From Uloborus plumipes (taxonomy: Eukaryota > Arthropoda > Arachnida > Araneae > Uloboridae), in assembly GCA_038373865.1 (NCBI GenBank), contig JAXGGA010000032.1:283501-347500 (forward strand): 64,000 nucleotides of DNA. The letters are read 5' to 3'. The translations under genes and the position numbers were made by a program. Below are positions 36,617-48,799 of this stretch, in pieces. The number at the start of each line of letters is the position of its first letter. Position 1 is the first letter of the stretch. The notes under the pieces were generated by a model. It was not told the DNA's origin and ran no database searches. It saw only the letters and a list, made by a program, of their open reading frames with translations.

Positions 36617-37710
36617 CTGTAATAACAAACATACTAAATCATTGGTGGAAAGGAGACAGCATGATACACGAATTGCATTTGCAAACGACGAGGAATCGAC
36701 GTCAATAACAAATAAACGAACTGTAAACGCACTAAAAGGGCTGGGTATCAAGAATGCGTCTTTATGAAAAAAAACTTTTTTTTTTCTTACTGCCGTTTGA
36801 ATTGAAAAACATCAATCTTTAACTTCAAAATTGGAACATTGTTTTATTCAAAAGAGCTTTAAATTGTTTAGTTACTAGTATTTCTTGGTATTTTCTTCAA
36901 AAACTGAATGATCTAAAAGTGCTGAAGAATGCTACACGCGTTCTAAAAGATCGAAAAATTAAAACTTAGATAACTTTACGTGCATCTCAAAATTCTCGAG
37001 TAAAAACTCGAAACTATCATTAAGTTATAGGTCAATTAAAAATATTTTATAATTTTTACAAAAGGTGCGAACATTGTTTTACAGAATGTTTATCAAACAA
37101 GGGATATTTATAGAGAAGAAGGTGAATAAAGAAAACAAAATTATTTCAATCATGCATTATTTAAATTCAAATTCAAGCAAATAAAAGCTACTAATTGCTC
37201 TTAAGTTATAACAACAGGCTTTTTACTTTTTTGTAGATATTGCTATCAAGTTTTAATTGCTGCCAAAAAGAAAAAAAAACTATTTGGGAGAGGAAGGGGA
37301 TCACACAAATATTAAAATATGAAATAGAAAGATACAATATTCACTCCAAACAAAATAAGGCAGGATATCAGCTTCAGAGCTTTATTATTAAAATTCGAAA
37401 TTTTTTATGGTCATTTCTAATTTTTAAATCTTAATTAGCCCTTTTCTTTCTCTAGCACATTTTTTTCCCAGAATCACCTTGAACAAAACACGATTCAAAA
37501 TTCTCTTCACCAAGCTAGAAGCCTAATTTACCATGAATAATTTTCCGCTTTAAATTTAACTTCCGCAATTTACGGGCATTCATGAAACAACAAAATCACG
37601 AATTAATTAAGATGCTTATTTGGGAAGTGGTTTTAACAGAGTAAAAGTGTGGGCTAACTTTTCGCGTGAGTTATTATTCATTTACTATAATTTATAGCCT
37701 TGGGACTTAC

Positions 37711-37808
37711 GCGCTTCTATTGTGATCGTAGCTGCTCGTGTATGTTCGGCTGTTCACGCCTCTCATCGGAAAAGGCCGATCAACTTCTCGGAGAGTTTTA
37801 GTCGCCAT
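37711..37808 (-). CDS. Gene model M1, first coding exon
   Basis: On the minus strand, AAAAATGGCG at 37808 begins 32 codons plus two bases: MATKTLREVDRPFPMRGVNS then RTYTSSYDHNRS. They run straight into a consensus donor GCGC/GTAAGT at 37710. GC content is far above the neighbourhood. If unspliced the frame would stop within the donor (TAA), a common exon-end signature. Combined with 36571-36616, 30096-30184 and 29686-29848, the model sums to 396 nt, 131 codons plus stop. The protein is basic at its N-terminus, acidic at its C-terminus, has no signal peptide or membrane segment, and matches no family I know. Confidence 0.5.
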
Positions 37809-39280
37809 TTTTTGTCACATTCTAGCATAGTAGTTCCCAACTATTTTACGCTTCTATGACTTGACCGACACGTATCCCCCTCCTTTTCGTACATGACAAA
37901 AAAAGCATAAGTTGACTAATGAACATCAACATGGAAAATATTATTGTCTAATTTTAGTCTGAAGTGAAATGTATGCAATAGAGCACTTTTATCCAATTAC
38001 TCTTAAACTTACAAATAAATAAAACAAATATTTTTTTTCTTTTTTAAAAAGTATTTGAAGGTTAATACTTAAAAAGGGTCAGGGACGTACTTTCGAGAAA
38101 CAGAAGTAAGTTTTTTCATAAAATTATTGTTATTTTTAAGTAGAATCTGGTGAAACAGTGACTCTTAAAACTTTACAAAAGAAAATATTTAAAGTTTTAA
38201 AAATTCGTGAAATGATGATGAATAATGAAATAATAAATGTTCAACTAGGGTGTGACGAGGGAATTTGTTTTAATTTGTTTCTATTATATCTTGCGATTCC
38301 TTTGCTGAACTCTTATAGTCGGCTTCATATACGTTTGCGATTGCAATATTAGCTAGCTTTTAATTGTAGTTATTTTGTCTTTAATTACTACAACCTATCG
38401 TTACTCACAAATTTATCTTCCCCTAGCAAAGCTAAATCATCCCCAGTGGGCAACCACTTTTTCAGAAAACGGATAGTTTAAAAGATAAAAATAAAAATCC
38501 TCATACAAATTACAAACATCAAACCAATTTTCTTTTCCCCATATGTAAATTAGTTTGCTTTTAATTAGAAGTATGGTATGTATTTTGGTTTTTGATAAAA
38601 CTAACAAATTTACATTTGTACTTTTTTTCAATCATTATTCCTTTTTTTTTTTTTTTTTAGCTTTCAGTTGCATTTTCACTTTTTATCAAATTTTCTGTTT
38701 AAACAATATAACGTGAGCATCAACCAGATTTAAAATGGATGTGCATTTTATACTTCAAAATGAGTTGAAAGTATGAAATGCATATCCAACTTATTAAGCT
38801 TTACACTATTAATTTCTTCAAAGCTTAGGAAAATGTGGTCAACAATGGCAGCGGTTTCAACCTGACTCACAGTAAACTGATAAAACTTTTCAGCTTTTCA
38901 GCTACTGGACCGAGCGGGAAGGTTAGTTAAGCAGGTTTTCCGGTAGCAGCGCTTAAAATATTTCGTGACTATCTTGCTCTGGATTCTCTCGGCGGGAGAT
39001 TTCAGTTGCGACAGACGGTTTTATTTAATAAAACGTGCTTTACGTGTGTAATCTAAACTGTTTTCCTGAGAAATGATTCCTTGCCACTGTTATAATCATA
39101 TTACTTATGATTGTGTGCTTATGTAGAGTAAAAATGAATTGAAAAGGTATTTTAAAAGTCAACTTATATTTCTTTTGAGAAATTACAGTACAATCATTCA
39201 GTGTAGCTTTGACTGGTCAACTTCGAGACTCTATGATCTTTTTAGTATATAATATATACATATAGAAATTAAAAAAAAAT
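37809..39280. other. Gene-free stretch upstream of model M1
   Basis: This should hold the promoter of M1, but no TATA or initiator can be singled out. A GC-richer patch at 38875-39020 (GGACCGAGCGGGAAGG, TCTCGGCGGGAG) might be an exon or regulatory island and is not assigned. The rest is AT-rich. Confidence 0.35.
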
Positions 39281-39767
39281 GTCCCTTAAGTGTCGCAAAA
39301 TGTGTAGATTGGAAAAAGCAACAAATGAACTAATTGAAATTAAGAAACCTTAGAGAAGCATTTGAAAATTTGCGAAACAATTTAAACATATAAAAAGAAC
39401 AAACCTGGGTAATGTGCTGTCTTATCTTCAGAGAACAGGAGCCCCAGCGGTCAAAATATTATTAACTTTGTAAGTTTTAAAAGAGGTCAGTTATCGATAA
39501 GTCAGCTGATTTATTCGTAAAGTTTCTGTATATCATAATAAATCAGCTGACTTATTGATAACTGACCTCTTTTGAAACCTGCAAAGTTAATAATATTTTG
39601 ACCGCTGCTCCTGCTCTCTGAAGATAAGGCAGCACATTACCCATGTTTGTTCTTTTTATATGTTTAAATTGTTTTGCAAATTTTCAAATATTTCTCTAAA
39701 GTTTCTTAATTTCAATTTGTTCATTTGTTACTTTTCCAATCTACATATTTTGCGACACTTAAGAGAT
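39281..39767. mobile_element. Large fold-back (arms ~235 bp, loop 21 bp)
   Basis: The sequence 39281-39515 is almost perfectly complementary to 39537-39767, for example CAGTTATCGATAAGTCAGCT against AGCTGACTTATTGATAACTG, and AGTGTCGCAAAATGTGTAG against CTACATATTTTGCGACACT. The loop is 39516-39536. High arm identity implies recent origin or ongoing correction. No target duplication or known terminus could be fixed, so classification stays open. Confidence 0.9.
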
Positions 39768-42317
39768 AAATTTATTAAACTTCCATGTATAATTTGCTAT
39801 TAATATTAAGCTATTAATTTTAATATTTAATTTGCTATTAATATATATTTTATGCTTTCATTAATACTAAAGGCTAAACTATGTTACATGCTGATGTATT
39901 GTAGTGTTTCAGTTGTTTGTATGTAACTCTGAATAAAGGATAAAATTCACTCTCTCTGCAAATATAAAAGTAATATATTTAATACTATTATTATTACTAA
40001 AAGCTAAACTATATTACATGTTGATGCATTTTTAGTGTATGTAAACTAAGCGGATATTCAATAGTTTTGAAACTTTTTTTTTTGGTTTGATTTACTCTAA
40101 AAGCTTATTTTTTAATTTGAAAAACTATATTTAGGATAGTTGAATTTTGACTGGACGCGTCTACGGTCACCACCTTTCTCTGCCCTGGGTCCTTCGCTCC
40201 TCCAGGGCGGTGGTGTTGCTATGCACACACACACACGCACGTACATCTATCTCATATCATGATGACAAACACTTTTTTTTTTTGAATTCAAGATCTCATA
40301 ATTCAGATTAATTTAATTTATTTACCTGTGTATTTGTTTATTTTAAATCACTGGGCATTTCTCTCCTGACAAAGTTTCTTGAATTTTATTTTATAAAGAA
40401 ATATATAGCAGTACTGCACACAACACAGCTTTCGCACCGTTGAGCAATTCTGAAGTTACTGTTTGAAAGATCTTTGTGAAATGCTTCAAAGTGTTATTTC
40501 TTTTATCGTAATATTAATGCATAGTATTTTAGTTGATTGTTTTAGAACTTCAAGAAGGGTAGGAGACACGATGACTATTTGTAATCACACAGCATTGCAG
40601 ATTCATAAATATTTTGTCTACACTCAGGCTCCATATGCCATCCCTATAGCAACCCTGTTGCACCCTTTGGGATCCATGTGATAAGGCTGTCATAGAGAGC
40701 CAAATGGCCCCTCTAAAGGGGTGCCGCTGGTGCTACAAAGGTTGACCCTAAAAGGTACCGTATGCAACCCGCAGTTTTTACAGTTCAGAGTAAAGAAATA
40801 AATGTTGGTTGCCTTATGAGAATTGCAACTTTCCATTTTAATCAAATGGTTTTAAAGAAAATAAAGGCACATGTTGGTCGTTTTACGCTCATTAGCAGTA
40901 GAATTAATTAATAACCATGGCTTGCAAATATAAATACTTTTATAGCAACAATTATTATTTCACATATTTTAAATACGATAATCAGAGCATTATATAAATT
41001 AGTGCATTATTAAGAATAAATAGGAAATGAATTCACTACTTGATAGCAAACATTTATTCAGCAGAAAGAAAATGATAATATACCTAATGGTTCCGAATGC
41101 AAAAATAACTAAACACAAATCATTGTTTCAAGCATTTTCAAGCGTTTTCAACTTTTGTTCTTCACATTTTAATATTTTATCCTGCCATTGTGTGCCTAAA
41201 AACAGAGGAAATCTTTAAAATTACATAAGCATACCCGTTATTTTTTGTACCAATATCTTATTGCAAAGCCATTAATGGCTTTTAAATTTTTGAACATTTC
41301 TGCTCTCCTATATTGTTTGCATTTTGCTACACCTTAAAAAACGTTATGCTATGAAAAAGTTAAAACGTACTGCTATTTAAACTTGGAACACATACATATA
41401 AATAAATGTGAAGCTTACACTAATGCAAGTAAAAATCGTTGAACCCGAATTATATTTGCAGCTGGCGCGAAATATTTTTTGGAGGAGAAAAACTAATGTT
41501 TTTTAACGAGATTATGATGGGAAGGAATGTATTTGAAAAATGTTTTCCCGTAAGATAAAAAGTGAGTTTTCATATGTACTGCTGTAATCCTATCCTTTTA
41601 AGTTGTGTATGAAAATGGGTTTCAAAAAAGTTTTCACATCTATATATGACTTATTTTAGAAACTGCAATTTAGATTTTAGCTTGTAAGATGGGTTTAAAC
41701 CAAAAATAGTGTAGGAAAAAGTTTAACGCTTTTTAGAAATTGAAGTTGTGTTTTAACACGGGTTACGCAAAAAAGGCAAATTTAGATATTTATTTTCCGA
41801 AACACTTTTTTCTTTAAGCTCAGTTCAACTGAAAAAAAAGCTTTTATTTAGCGCTCTGTTGCAACTTATGAAGCAAATGTATCTCTCAAAGGCATTTGAA
41901 ATATGCGTTTACAATAATTGAAAAAGCTTTGCTAATTTTGGACGCCTTTTTTTTTTAAATCAAATTTTAAGATATTGAAAATGAGTTTTACTTTTCTCGT
42001 TTTAAGTTTTTGTTTTTGGCTTTGTATTTCATTAAGCATCAGTACAGCAACACATGTTAGAAAATATATTATGTGCAGTTTTCAATTCCTATTTTCCAAT
42101 TCTCTTTTAAAATTGCTTCAATTTGTACTAAAATTGGCAGAAAATGAATACTGACGAAAAAAGATTAGCTTACTATCAAAATCTTATATTTCCACCTCAT
42201 ACATGATGCCGTTTTTAATCTTGAAATAATATTCTAAACATTGTACTTCGACATTAACATTATATTGTTTAATGGCATCTTTTTAAGGGGTATCTTTTAT
42301 ATTTCCGCATAACTTAA
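39768..42317. other. Mostly gene-free; local repeats
   Basis: Two related blocks, TACTAAAGGCTAAACTATG... (about 39866-39907) and TACTAAAAGCTAAACTATA... (about 39997-40039), are an imperfect direct repeat. At about 40165-40212 a GC-rich imperfect palindrome (CTGCCCTGGG / CTCCAGGGCGG) precedes a CA run (40224-40238). No gene is supported. Confidence 0.5.
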
Positions 42318-42460
42318 GGCCCTGCTCCACATTGACGTAAAGTAGAAAAATAAACCAGAAACGTAAAATGGATTACATAGCGTTCCTATGGAAAGTACCC
42401 GGATTTTCTGTTTCCGCCTTCGGTTTCGGTCACGTTTTACGCTGATGTGGAACAGGGCCC
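42318..42460. mobile_element. Short inverted-repeat MITE (GGCCCTG ends)
   Basis: Starts GGCCCTGCTCCACATTGACG and ends ACGCTGATGTGGAACAGGGCCC. The terminal ~22 bases are inverted repeats with a few mismatches. About 143 bp and non-coding. No convincing target duplication (TTAA against TTAC outside), so the superfamily is uncertain. Confidence 0.7.
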
Positions 42461-42729
42461 TTACTGTATCATTTTCATAGGACTGAAATATTGATATTAA
42501 AAAATTCTGGAAAACTTATGATCTTTTCAATTTTTACGTATCAGTTAAAATAAATATTTGTTTTAAATTTCACTAAAAATGAGTGTGTCTAAAAAAGTTA
42601 CCTAAAAATAAGTTGGGCCAATTACAGCCTGCAGGCAGTAGATTGAACGCCACTGATCTATCTGAAGACACTTGTATCACTCCCTCAGAAACTTTAGTTT
42701 TAAACCGTTTTGCCACTTTTAGTATGTAT

Positions 42730-45070
42730 ATTAGGGTTATTCAAAAAAAGTTTTTTTTGAATTTCTTTGATCTTACCCCGCAGTTTTTTTACATTAATCA
42801 TAAATGTGATGTATGTGAAATTTTAACTCAATTGAATAATATTTAGAGGTCGCGCAACGCGATTGAATTCTGTTGAAAATTAGTAATTTTCAGAGCTGAA
42901 GTATATAACTTTATTACTCCAAATAATATTGTTCTTCATATAAAATGGAATAATTTAAAATATTAGTTTACTCTACTAAGTAATTATACAAAAAAATAAT
43001 GGCTCAAAGTGAGTACCCCCCCCCCTCCGCTCCTAAGCTGCATCATTTGTTACCTGAGTTTGGGTAGAAAAGGCAGCTGCAAGTTCGGACAATAGTTTCT
43101 GTTTTCTTTTCCGTTGTTTGAGGTGTATGAGTTTATTCGGCTAAAATACCTAGCATCTACTCTAGATAGGGTTCAATATAAGTGATCAAAAAGCTACTTT
43201 GGTAGTAACAGCTAAAGTACAAAGTGTGGGTCAAAATGGTGTGCATTCTATAAAAAGGTAAAGGCAAATTATTCGCTCTGAATCAGCAGTTAACTTACAA
43301 AAATCGTTTAAATCTATGACTTCCTTTGTTGGAACAAAACACTAATGCAAAATATATCTGGAAAAATGAAGAGGATTGGCGGAATTCACACCTTATTAAT
43401 AGCAGGACCACAAGCATTGATGATTAACTTCTGGGTACTCCTAAGTTAGAGTCATACAGAAAAATTGCTACGGAAAATGCTGCTGTAAAATAACCTGTTA
43501 GATGAATGGTAACTTTTACTGAACTCGTACGTGGTTTGTGTTTCGATACGACATGTAGTGCCGGTACTAAAGTTGGAGCATGTTTAAACTTGGAAAAAAA
43601 GCTAGGGAAGCAACTTTTATATTGTGTTTCCGCCATTATGTTTTAGACATTGTGCTTTCTGTCGTATTATAACCGAAGTCTATTTTAGTATTGGTCTCTC
43701 GGTATTTTAACCGATAAACCAAGAAATAGGTAGATGTTGGGGTATTTGATTGTGTGAAATGTCAAATGCGGTGTTCAAGCAATTGAGTGGAACCATGCAC
43801 TGCCATTGGATATACAATCCTGCTTTTTAAGCGGTTTCAGCAATCATAGTCAAGAATACAACATTCTAATTTTAAAGATGGAGTGAGAAACGATGAGGTT
43901 GAAAAGTTGGTAGCCAATTCAGAGCTAACTAATAATGAAAGTTGCGCTAAGTCAACTTCTGATGACCCATGCACAAGAAGTGTACAGGAAGATACTGGAG
44001 CTTAGTGTGATTTTCTTGAGCGGAGCACCTTCTCTTGGTGTATGTTTTCGTGTCCCAGGAGCAATTCCCCATGTTATAGGGGGGGTCAAAGATTCTTCAA
44101 GCCGTGAATAGTTCGCAACCAGTTCAAACTTGCAGACGGACAAAGAAAAGATATTCGTAACATATGAATGTGAATTCCTTCACATTCTTATCGTTAATAA
44201 GAAAGAATATCTAAGAACTAGGTTCACAGCAACCCATTTCTGTCCAAGCACTGAGAAATGATTTGGAACATTTACAGCGTCCAGATTCATAAAAAGAAGA
44301 AAGTCAAAAAATATCAGCTGCTTGATCCTGAGCATTGCAAACTTTAAAATAGCTACCAACGAGACTTTGTACTACCAAAGAAACTGAGGATTGTAAACGA
44401 CAATACGAAGCGTGGCACGGCCCTTATTGAAGCATTTGCTAAGAATATCACTAAAGACGAAGAACAAAGACAGTGTCTTCTTCAAGTGGTACAAGAACAC
44501 AGAAAAAAGTTTCAAAGTTGCAAAAAAGTAACATTTAAAAGTATTGCAAGAATTAATGAGCGAGTTACTATATATTTAATGTATTTGACTTTTTTTTCAT
44601 ATTTTTTCCGTATTTGATTAGTTTTCATATTTTTCTGTATTTTATTGGTTTTTAAATATATCATTTTTAATTGCACGCTTTTTTTCTTCAGATATAAAAA
44701 AGCAATAAAGTAACTTTATTACTATTCTTTGCATTCGCATTTGGGCCACTATCACGAAATTTGAAGTACTACTAAATATAAATATAGTTTACTAAAATTT
44801 GGGCAAATAATTCAGTGTATATAAAGGTACTAAATAAGACGGGAAGACGAACAAAAATACAAAGGCTATTTTTTTCCATAGATATCATTAACGTTCACAT
44901 TTTTGTCAATATCACGAAATTTGAAGGCGTTTGCGCGACCTCTAAATATTAATATATTTTTTCAAAATTTTGCACAAATAATCAGTTTATATAGTGGCAC
45001 AAAATAAGAGGGTAAGACCGACAAAAATATATAGTTTATTTTTTTCCATACATTTCTGAATCACCCTAAT
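42730..45070 (+). mobile_element. DNA transposon with long TIRs and 4-bp duplication GTAT
   Basis: Left end ATTAGGGTTATTCAAAAA and right end (other strand) ATTAGGGTGATTCAGAAA are inverted repeats. Inverted similarity continues for about 150 bp, including TCTTACCC and the shared ATATTTAGAGGTCGCGCAA in both subtermini. GTAT flanks the unit on both sides (42726-42729 and 45071-45074). The right subterminal region is itself tandemly duplicated (44754-44880 and 44915-45051). The 2.34-kb interior holds the decayed ORF at 43430-44560. A 4-bp duplication with TTAGGGT-type ends does not fit Tc1, hAT or piggyBac; Sola-type elements make 4-bp duplications, but this assignment is unproven. Confidence 0.75.
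43430..44560 (+). pseudogene. Decayed ORF inside the GTAT-flanked transposon
   Basis: The plus-strand pieces, separated by stops and shifts, read GTPKLESYRKIATENAA (about 43434), VRGLCFDTTCSAGTKVGACL then NLEKKLGKQLLY (about 43525-43620), and near the end LPKKLRIVNDNTKRGTALIE, AFAKNITKDEEQRQCLLQVV and QEHRKKFQSCKKVTF (44372-44545). This block order matches an uncharacterised high-copy protein of aphids, Hydra and chelicerates, as I recall it. The conserved FDTT..N/AGT..GAC segment could hold a catalytic Asp, and its position inside terminal repeats argues that it is the transposase. At least six stops make it non-functional. Confidence 0.55.
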
Positions 45071-47099
45071 GTATATGTAAATTTACACAAGGGCTATAAG
45101 AGCAAATTACAGGAGAAAATTCTGGCTGTATTATTGCTGAAATTCACTATTTGATTTGCCTTTACCGTGAATCTTTAAATGAAATTTACTTCTACCCATT
45201 TTGTATCAAGCTGGAAAATGTTAAGATTCGATAAATCGTGGCAGGTGTTAAAAACTTCTGTTCGTACATTTTTAAGCAACACGTATCCCAAGTCTTGACA
45301 TTTTCTTGTACAAACCACCTGCGGTGTAAGAGTTGCATCCGTCGATTAAGCATTTATTTTCTTACCTAACATTTTTGAAACATCTTAAGTCTATGAGACC
45401 AACACACCTGCCTTTATAAAAAGAAGTCAGCTGCGCTATAAACACTTTTACTTTTAGAGAAGGATTGAATAATGTCTTGTAGATGTACTTATGCTTTTTA
45501 ATAACTTGTGTTAAGGATAAATGAAAACTAAGTATTAAGCAAGAAATATGTTTTAATATTTTTAAATATAGTTGTAAAAATACTATGTATGTTTGATATA
45601 TATTTTTAATGAAGGGTCGTAGAGGAATGTCGGTAGGAAAAGGACAGGTGTAATTAAGCCAAAAATCTGTTTATTTTTTAAACTGGTCCAGCGAATGTAG
45701 CAGCTCTGTTTTTTTTTAATCTGCTACAGCTTCAGTACAAGCTAGATATAAATTTTGTCACATTTTTTTCGGCACAAATTCAGCTATCCCATTCTTCCTG
45801 ACCCCAACTAGAGTTTAAGGAACACCATTGCATTGATTTCAAGTACCAAAAATAGAATTGAGTTGTTTCAAAATCTGTAAATCTTATACTGTTCTTACAG
45901 ATGGAATTTCAAACGAATAGATAAAAGCATTTTGGATCAGATAACCTCAAAATACACTGCTCAAAACAATTAAAGGATATTGAAATTTTGGTTTGATTTT
46001 ACACCTAAAGGCCATTTTGGTTGATTGATACATTATCGACTACACGTAGTAAGCTATTAGAGATAAAAATTACATTATTTTAGCAGAAAAAAATGCTTTT
46101 TATTCAGCTTTTGGGTACAAAGGGGAAAAAAAGAAAAAAGCGCATTTTCTGAAAATGAGAAAAATAAATTTAAAAAAAAAACGTTTTCTTTGAATAAAAC
46201 CACTTTTAGTAGGGGGTATGGTTTCCCCGGACAGCTAGCAGTGTTAAACACTTCTGAGACATGGACTCAATGAGGGTATTAATGAGAGACTGGAGTATTC
46301 TGCCCCACTCCTCCTGAAGAGCTCTTTCGAGTGGTTGGAGAGTTTCTGGAGGTGATAGGCCTTCAGCCACTCGTCTTCCTAGGATGTCCCAAACATGCTC
46401 TATTGAGTTCATGTACTATTCCTTCTTCAAAACGAAAATCATTCACCAAGTTAACACCATGCCGCCTGCAATTGTCGTCCATTAAAATGAAGTCATCTCC
46501 AATTGCTGCAGCGTAAGGGATGACGATAGGTCTGAGGATGTCATCTCTGTATCGATGACCAGTCAGAGTTCCATTTCGGAAGATATGGAGGTCGGTTCGA
46601 CCATCAATGGAAATGCCGGCGTATACCATCACACCTCCTCCACCAAATCTGACACTTTCGCGCACAAATGCTGGATTATTTCTTGTGCCACGTTCCCTAC
46701 AGAAGAAAACCCGCCGATTGTCAGGATGAAGAGAAAAACGGGACTCATCAGAGAACAGGATATTGCGCCACTCATTTCTTCCCCAACTAACGTGCTCCGT
46801 TGCCCACTCTCTATAGGCACGACGGTGACTTGCACTTAGTCTGACACACACCATTGGTCGACAGGCGTACATGCCAACCAGGGCCAAATTTCCCAATAGG
46901 CAAAGTAGGCAGCTGCCTAGGGCGGCAGATTTTTATGGGCGGCAAATTTTACTTCAATCTTTTTTTTCCCCGATACAGCGACGATGATTCCAAATTATCA
47001 GACTTACCACAACAACTACCAACATCGGACTTACCAACAACAATAAATCGCCGAAACCACAAAGAATCCAATGTGGCGGACTTCCTTTACTCAGCTTAA

Positions 47100-48123
47100 G
47101 AGCAAGAATCTGAGAGAGTGTCACGCCTGTGATTCATGACATCTCAGATTTTTTCCAAAAAAATTATCTTATTGAAAGACCAAATCCAGAATGTTTTGTT
47201 CTAAAGTTGAGTTGTTTAGTTTTTATGGGTCCCTAAAGGTGAAGGTGCGGCATCAAAAATTAAGTGGATTTTGAAGATATGGAAGTTGCTGTGAGCCAAA
47301 ACTCTCACAAGGAACTGTTAAACTCCTTCTTTTGTATATGGAATATAGAAGGTTGAAACTTTACAAAATGAATGTTAAATTTGTGGTAAAATGTTGCCGT
47401 TCGGTCAGTATCGGTAAAATATGACATTTTTCATATTTCGGATTTACGCAACTAAAAGCACGTTGAACTTTCCCCGGTTATTTATACATTATTTTAAAGT
47501 GCTTACACTGGTCTTTCAAACGACACTACTTTTGCCGTGGCAACTGAAATGTACGAGCTGTTTTTAGACCTCAAAAATGCTGAAAAAAGTCAAAAATGCC
47601 TTGTTTTGAGGGCCTTCACTGACCTTACGGTAGCAACTTACCACAAATTTAACATTTTTGTGAAGTTTCAACCTTCTATATTCCATACACAAAAAGAAAG
47701 TTGGAGTTCAACAGTTCCTGGTAAGAGTTTTGGCTCACAGCAACTTCCATGTCTTGAAAATCCTCTTAATTTTTGATGCCGCAACTTCACCTTTAGGGAC
47801 CCATAAAAACTAAACAACTCAACTTTAAATTGTCATTGCTTGGTTGATTAACCCCTTCCAGGCTCATTTTATTTCGGGATTGCGGATCAAAAATTTCAAA
47901 TTTTTTATGCTTATTTTCATACGTAAATATCTTTTTAAACATAATATGGGTTTAGTCTTTCTGGATATGGGGGTATGGGTTTGGTCTTTCTGGTTATGGG
48001 TTTGGTCATTCTGGATTTGGTTTTTCAATAAGATAATAAACATTTGGTAATTTTTCGGAAAAATCTGAGGTGTCGTGAATCACCCCATAATGCTAGGCGT
48101 GACAGTTTCTTAAATTCTTGCTC
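47100..48123. mobile_element. TTAA-flanked fold-back element (third nesting level)
   Basis: Bounded by TTAA at 47096-47099 and 48124-48127. Ends GAGCAAGAATCTGAGAGAGT and (other strand) GAGCAAGAATTTAAGAAACT are inverted repeats. Nearly the whole unit is a palindrome: TTTATGGGTCCCTAAAGGTG (about 47221) mirrors CACCTTTAGGGACCCATAAA (about 47790-47809), and AACTTCCATGTCTTGAAAAT mirrors ATTTTGAAGATATGGAAGTT. TTAA targets suggest piggyBac- or Kolobok-type mobilisation. The GAGCAAG terminus is not the usual piggyBac CCY. The open frames inside come from the repeats. Confidence 0.85.
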
Positions 48124-48748
48124 TTAACGATGAAAAATATTACATTTGCTTTGAATCACTGCAGACTGACTTTTTCGCGCAAGCCATCATCATGTAGTTC
48201 ACAGTTCAATTATTTTTACTGTGCCCACTTTAAAATATTTGTTTGAATTTCAATATGTATTGTTTTCTTTTTCATTATAAGTTTCCTTTCAAAACGCAAG
48301 AATTGGATTGTTACAATTTATGTATTTGCATTTGAATGTTAATTAAAAAAACATTAACAAGATAACGCATTAACAACCTGCATTCTGGCTTAGCGTTAAT
48401 CTTTAAAGATGTTTTGCTTACATTGAATATTTTTTTTATTATAAAAAACGTTTTTATGTCCTAATACTTTTGTAACCGAGCTCTGTCTTTGTGAATTTTA
48501 ACTTGTAACCTTTATCTTTGCCTCATGAAAAATTTTAAAATAGGTGGCCCTCAATACTATTTAGACCCTTAATACTGAAACGCAAAAAATAATTGTTGAA
48601 AACAAAAAGTATTTTAATTCACCAAATTTTTGAAAGGAACAAAAAATAATAACATAATTTCTCCAAGTTTCTTACAGATTTAAAGCTTCCGTAGAGATTC
48701 CAATCATCTTATAGATTGCCTGGAAAATTAGTAATAACAATACTAAAA

Positions 48749-48764
48749 ATATCTATCTATCTAT

Positions 48765-48796
<32 letters not shown>
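48749..48796. repeat. (ATCT)n(TA)n microsatellite
   Basis: ATCT repeats at 48749-48766 run into about 14 TA units up to 48796, close to the right end of the hAT-type element. Confidence 0.95.

Positions 48797-48799
<3 letters not shown>

Noticed and set aside
36522..36767. 81-codon plus-strand frame
   Set aside because: Unrecognised, begins in a GAGG-rich patch, and overlaps the minus-strand exon candidate that fits a phase-consistent model.
38875..38960. Possible plus-strand microexon (CTACTGGACCGAGCGGGAAG between CAG and GTTAGT)
   Set aside because: 20 nt is too short to support, and there is no neighbouring exon in phase.
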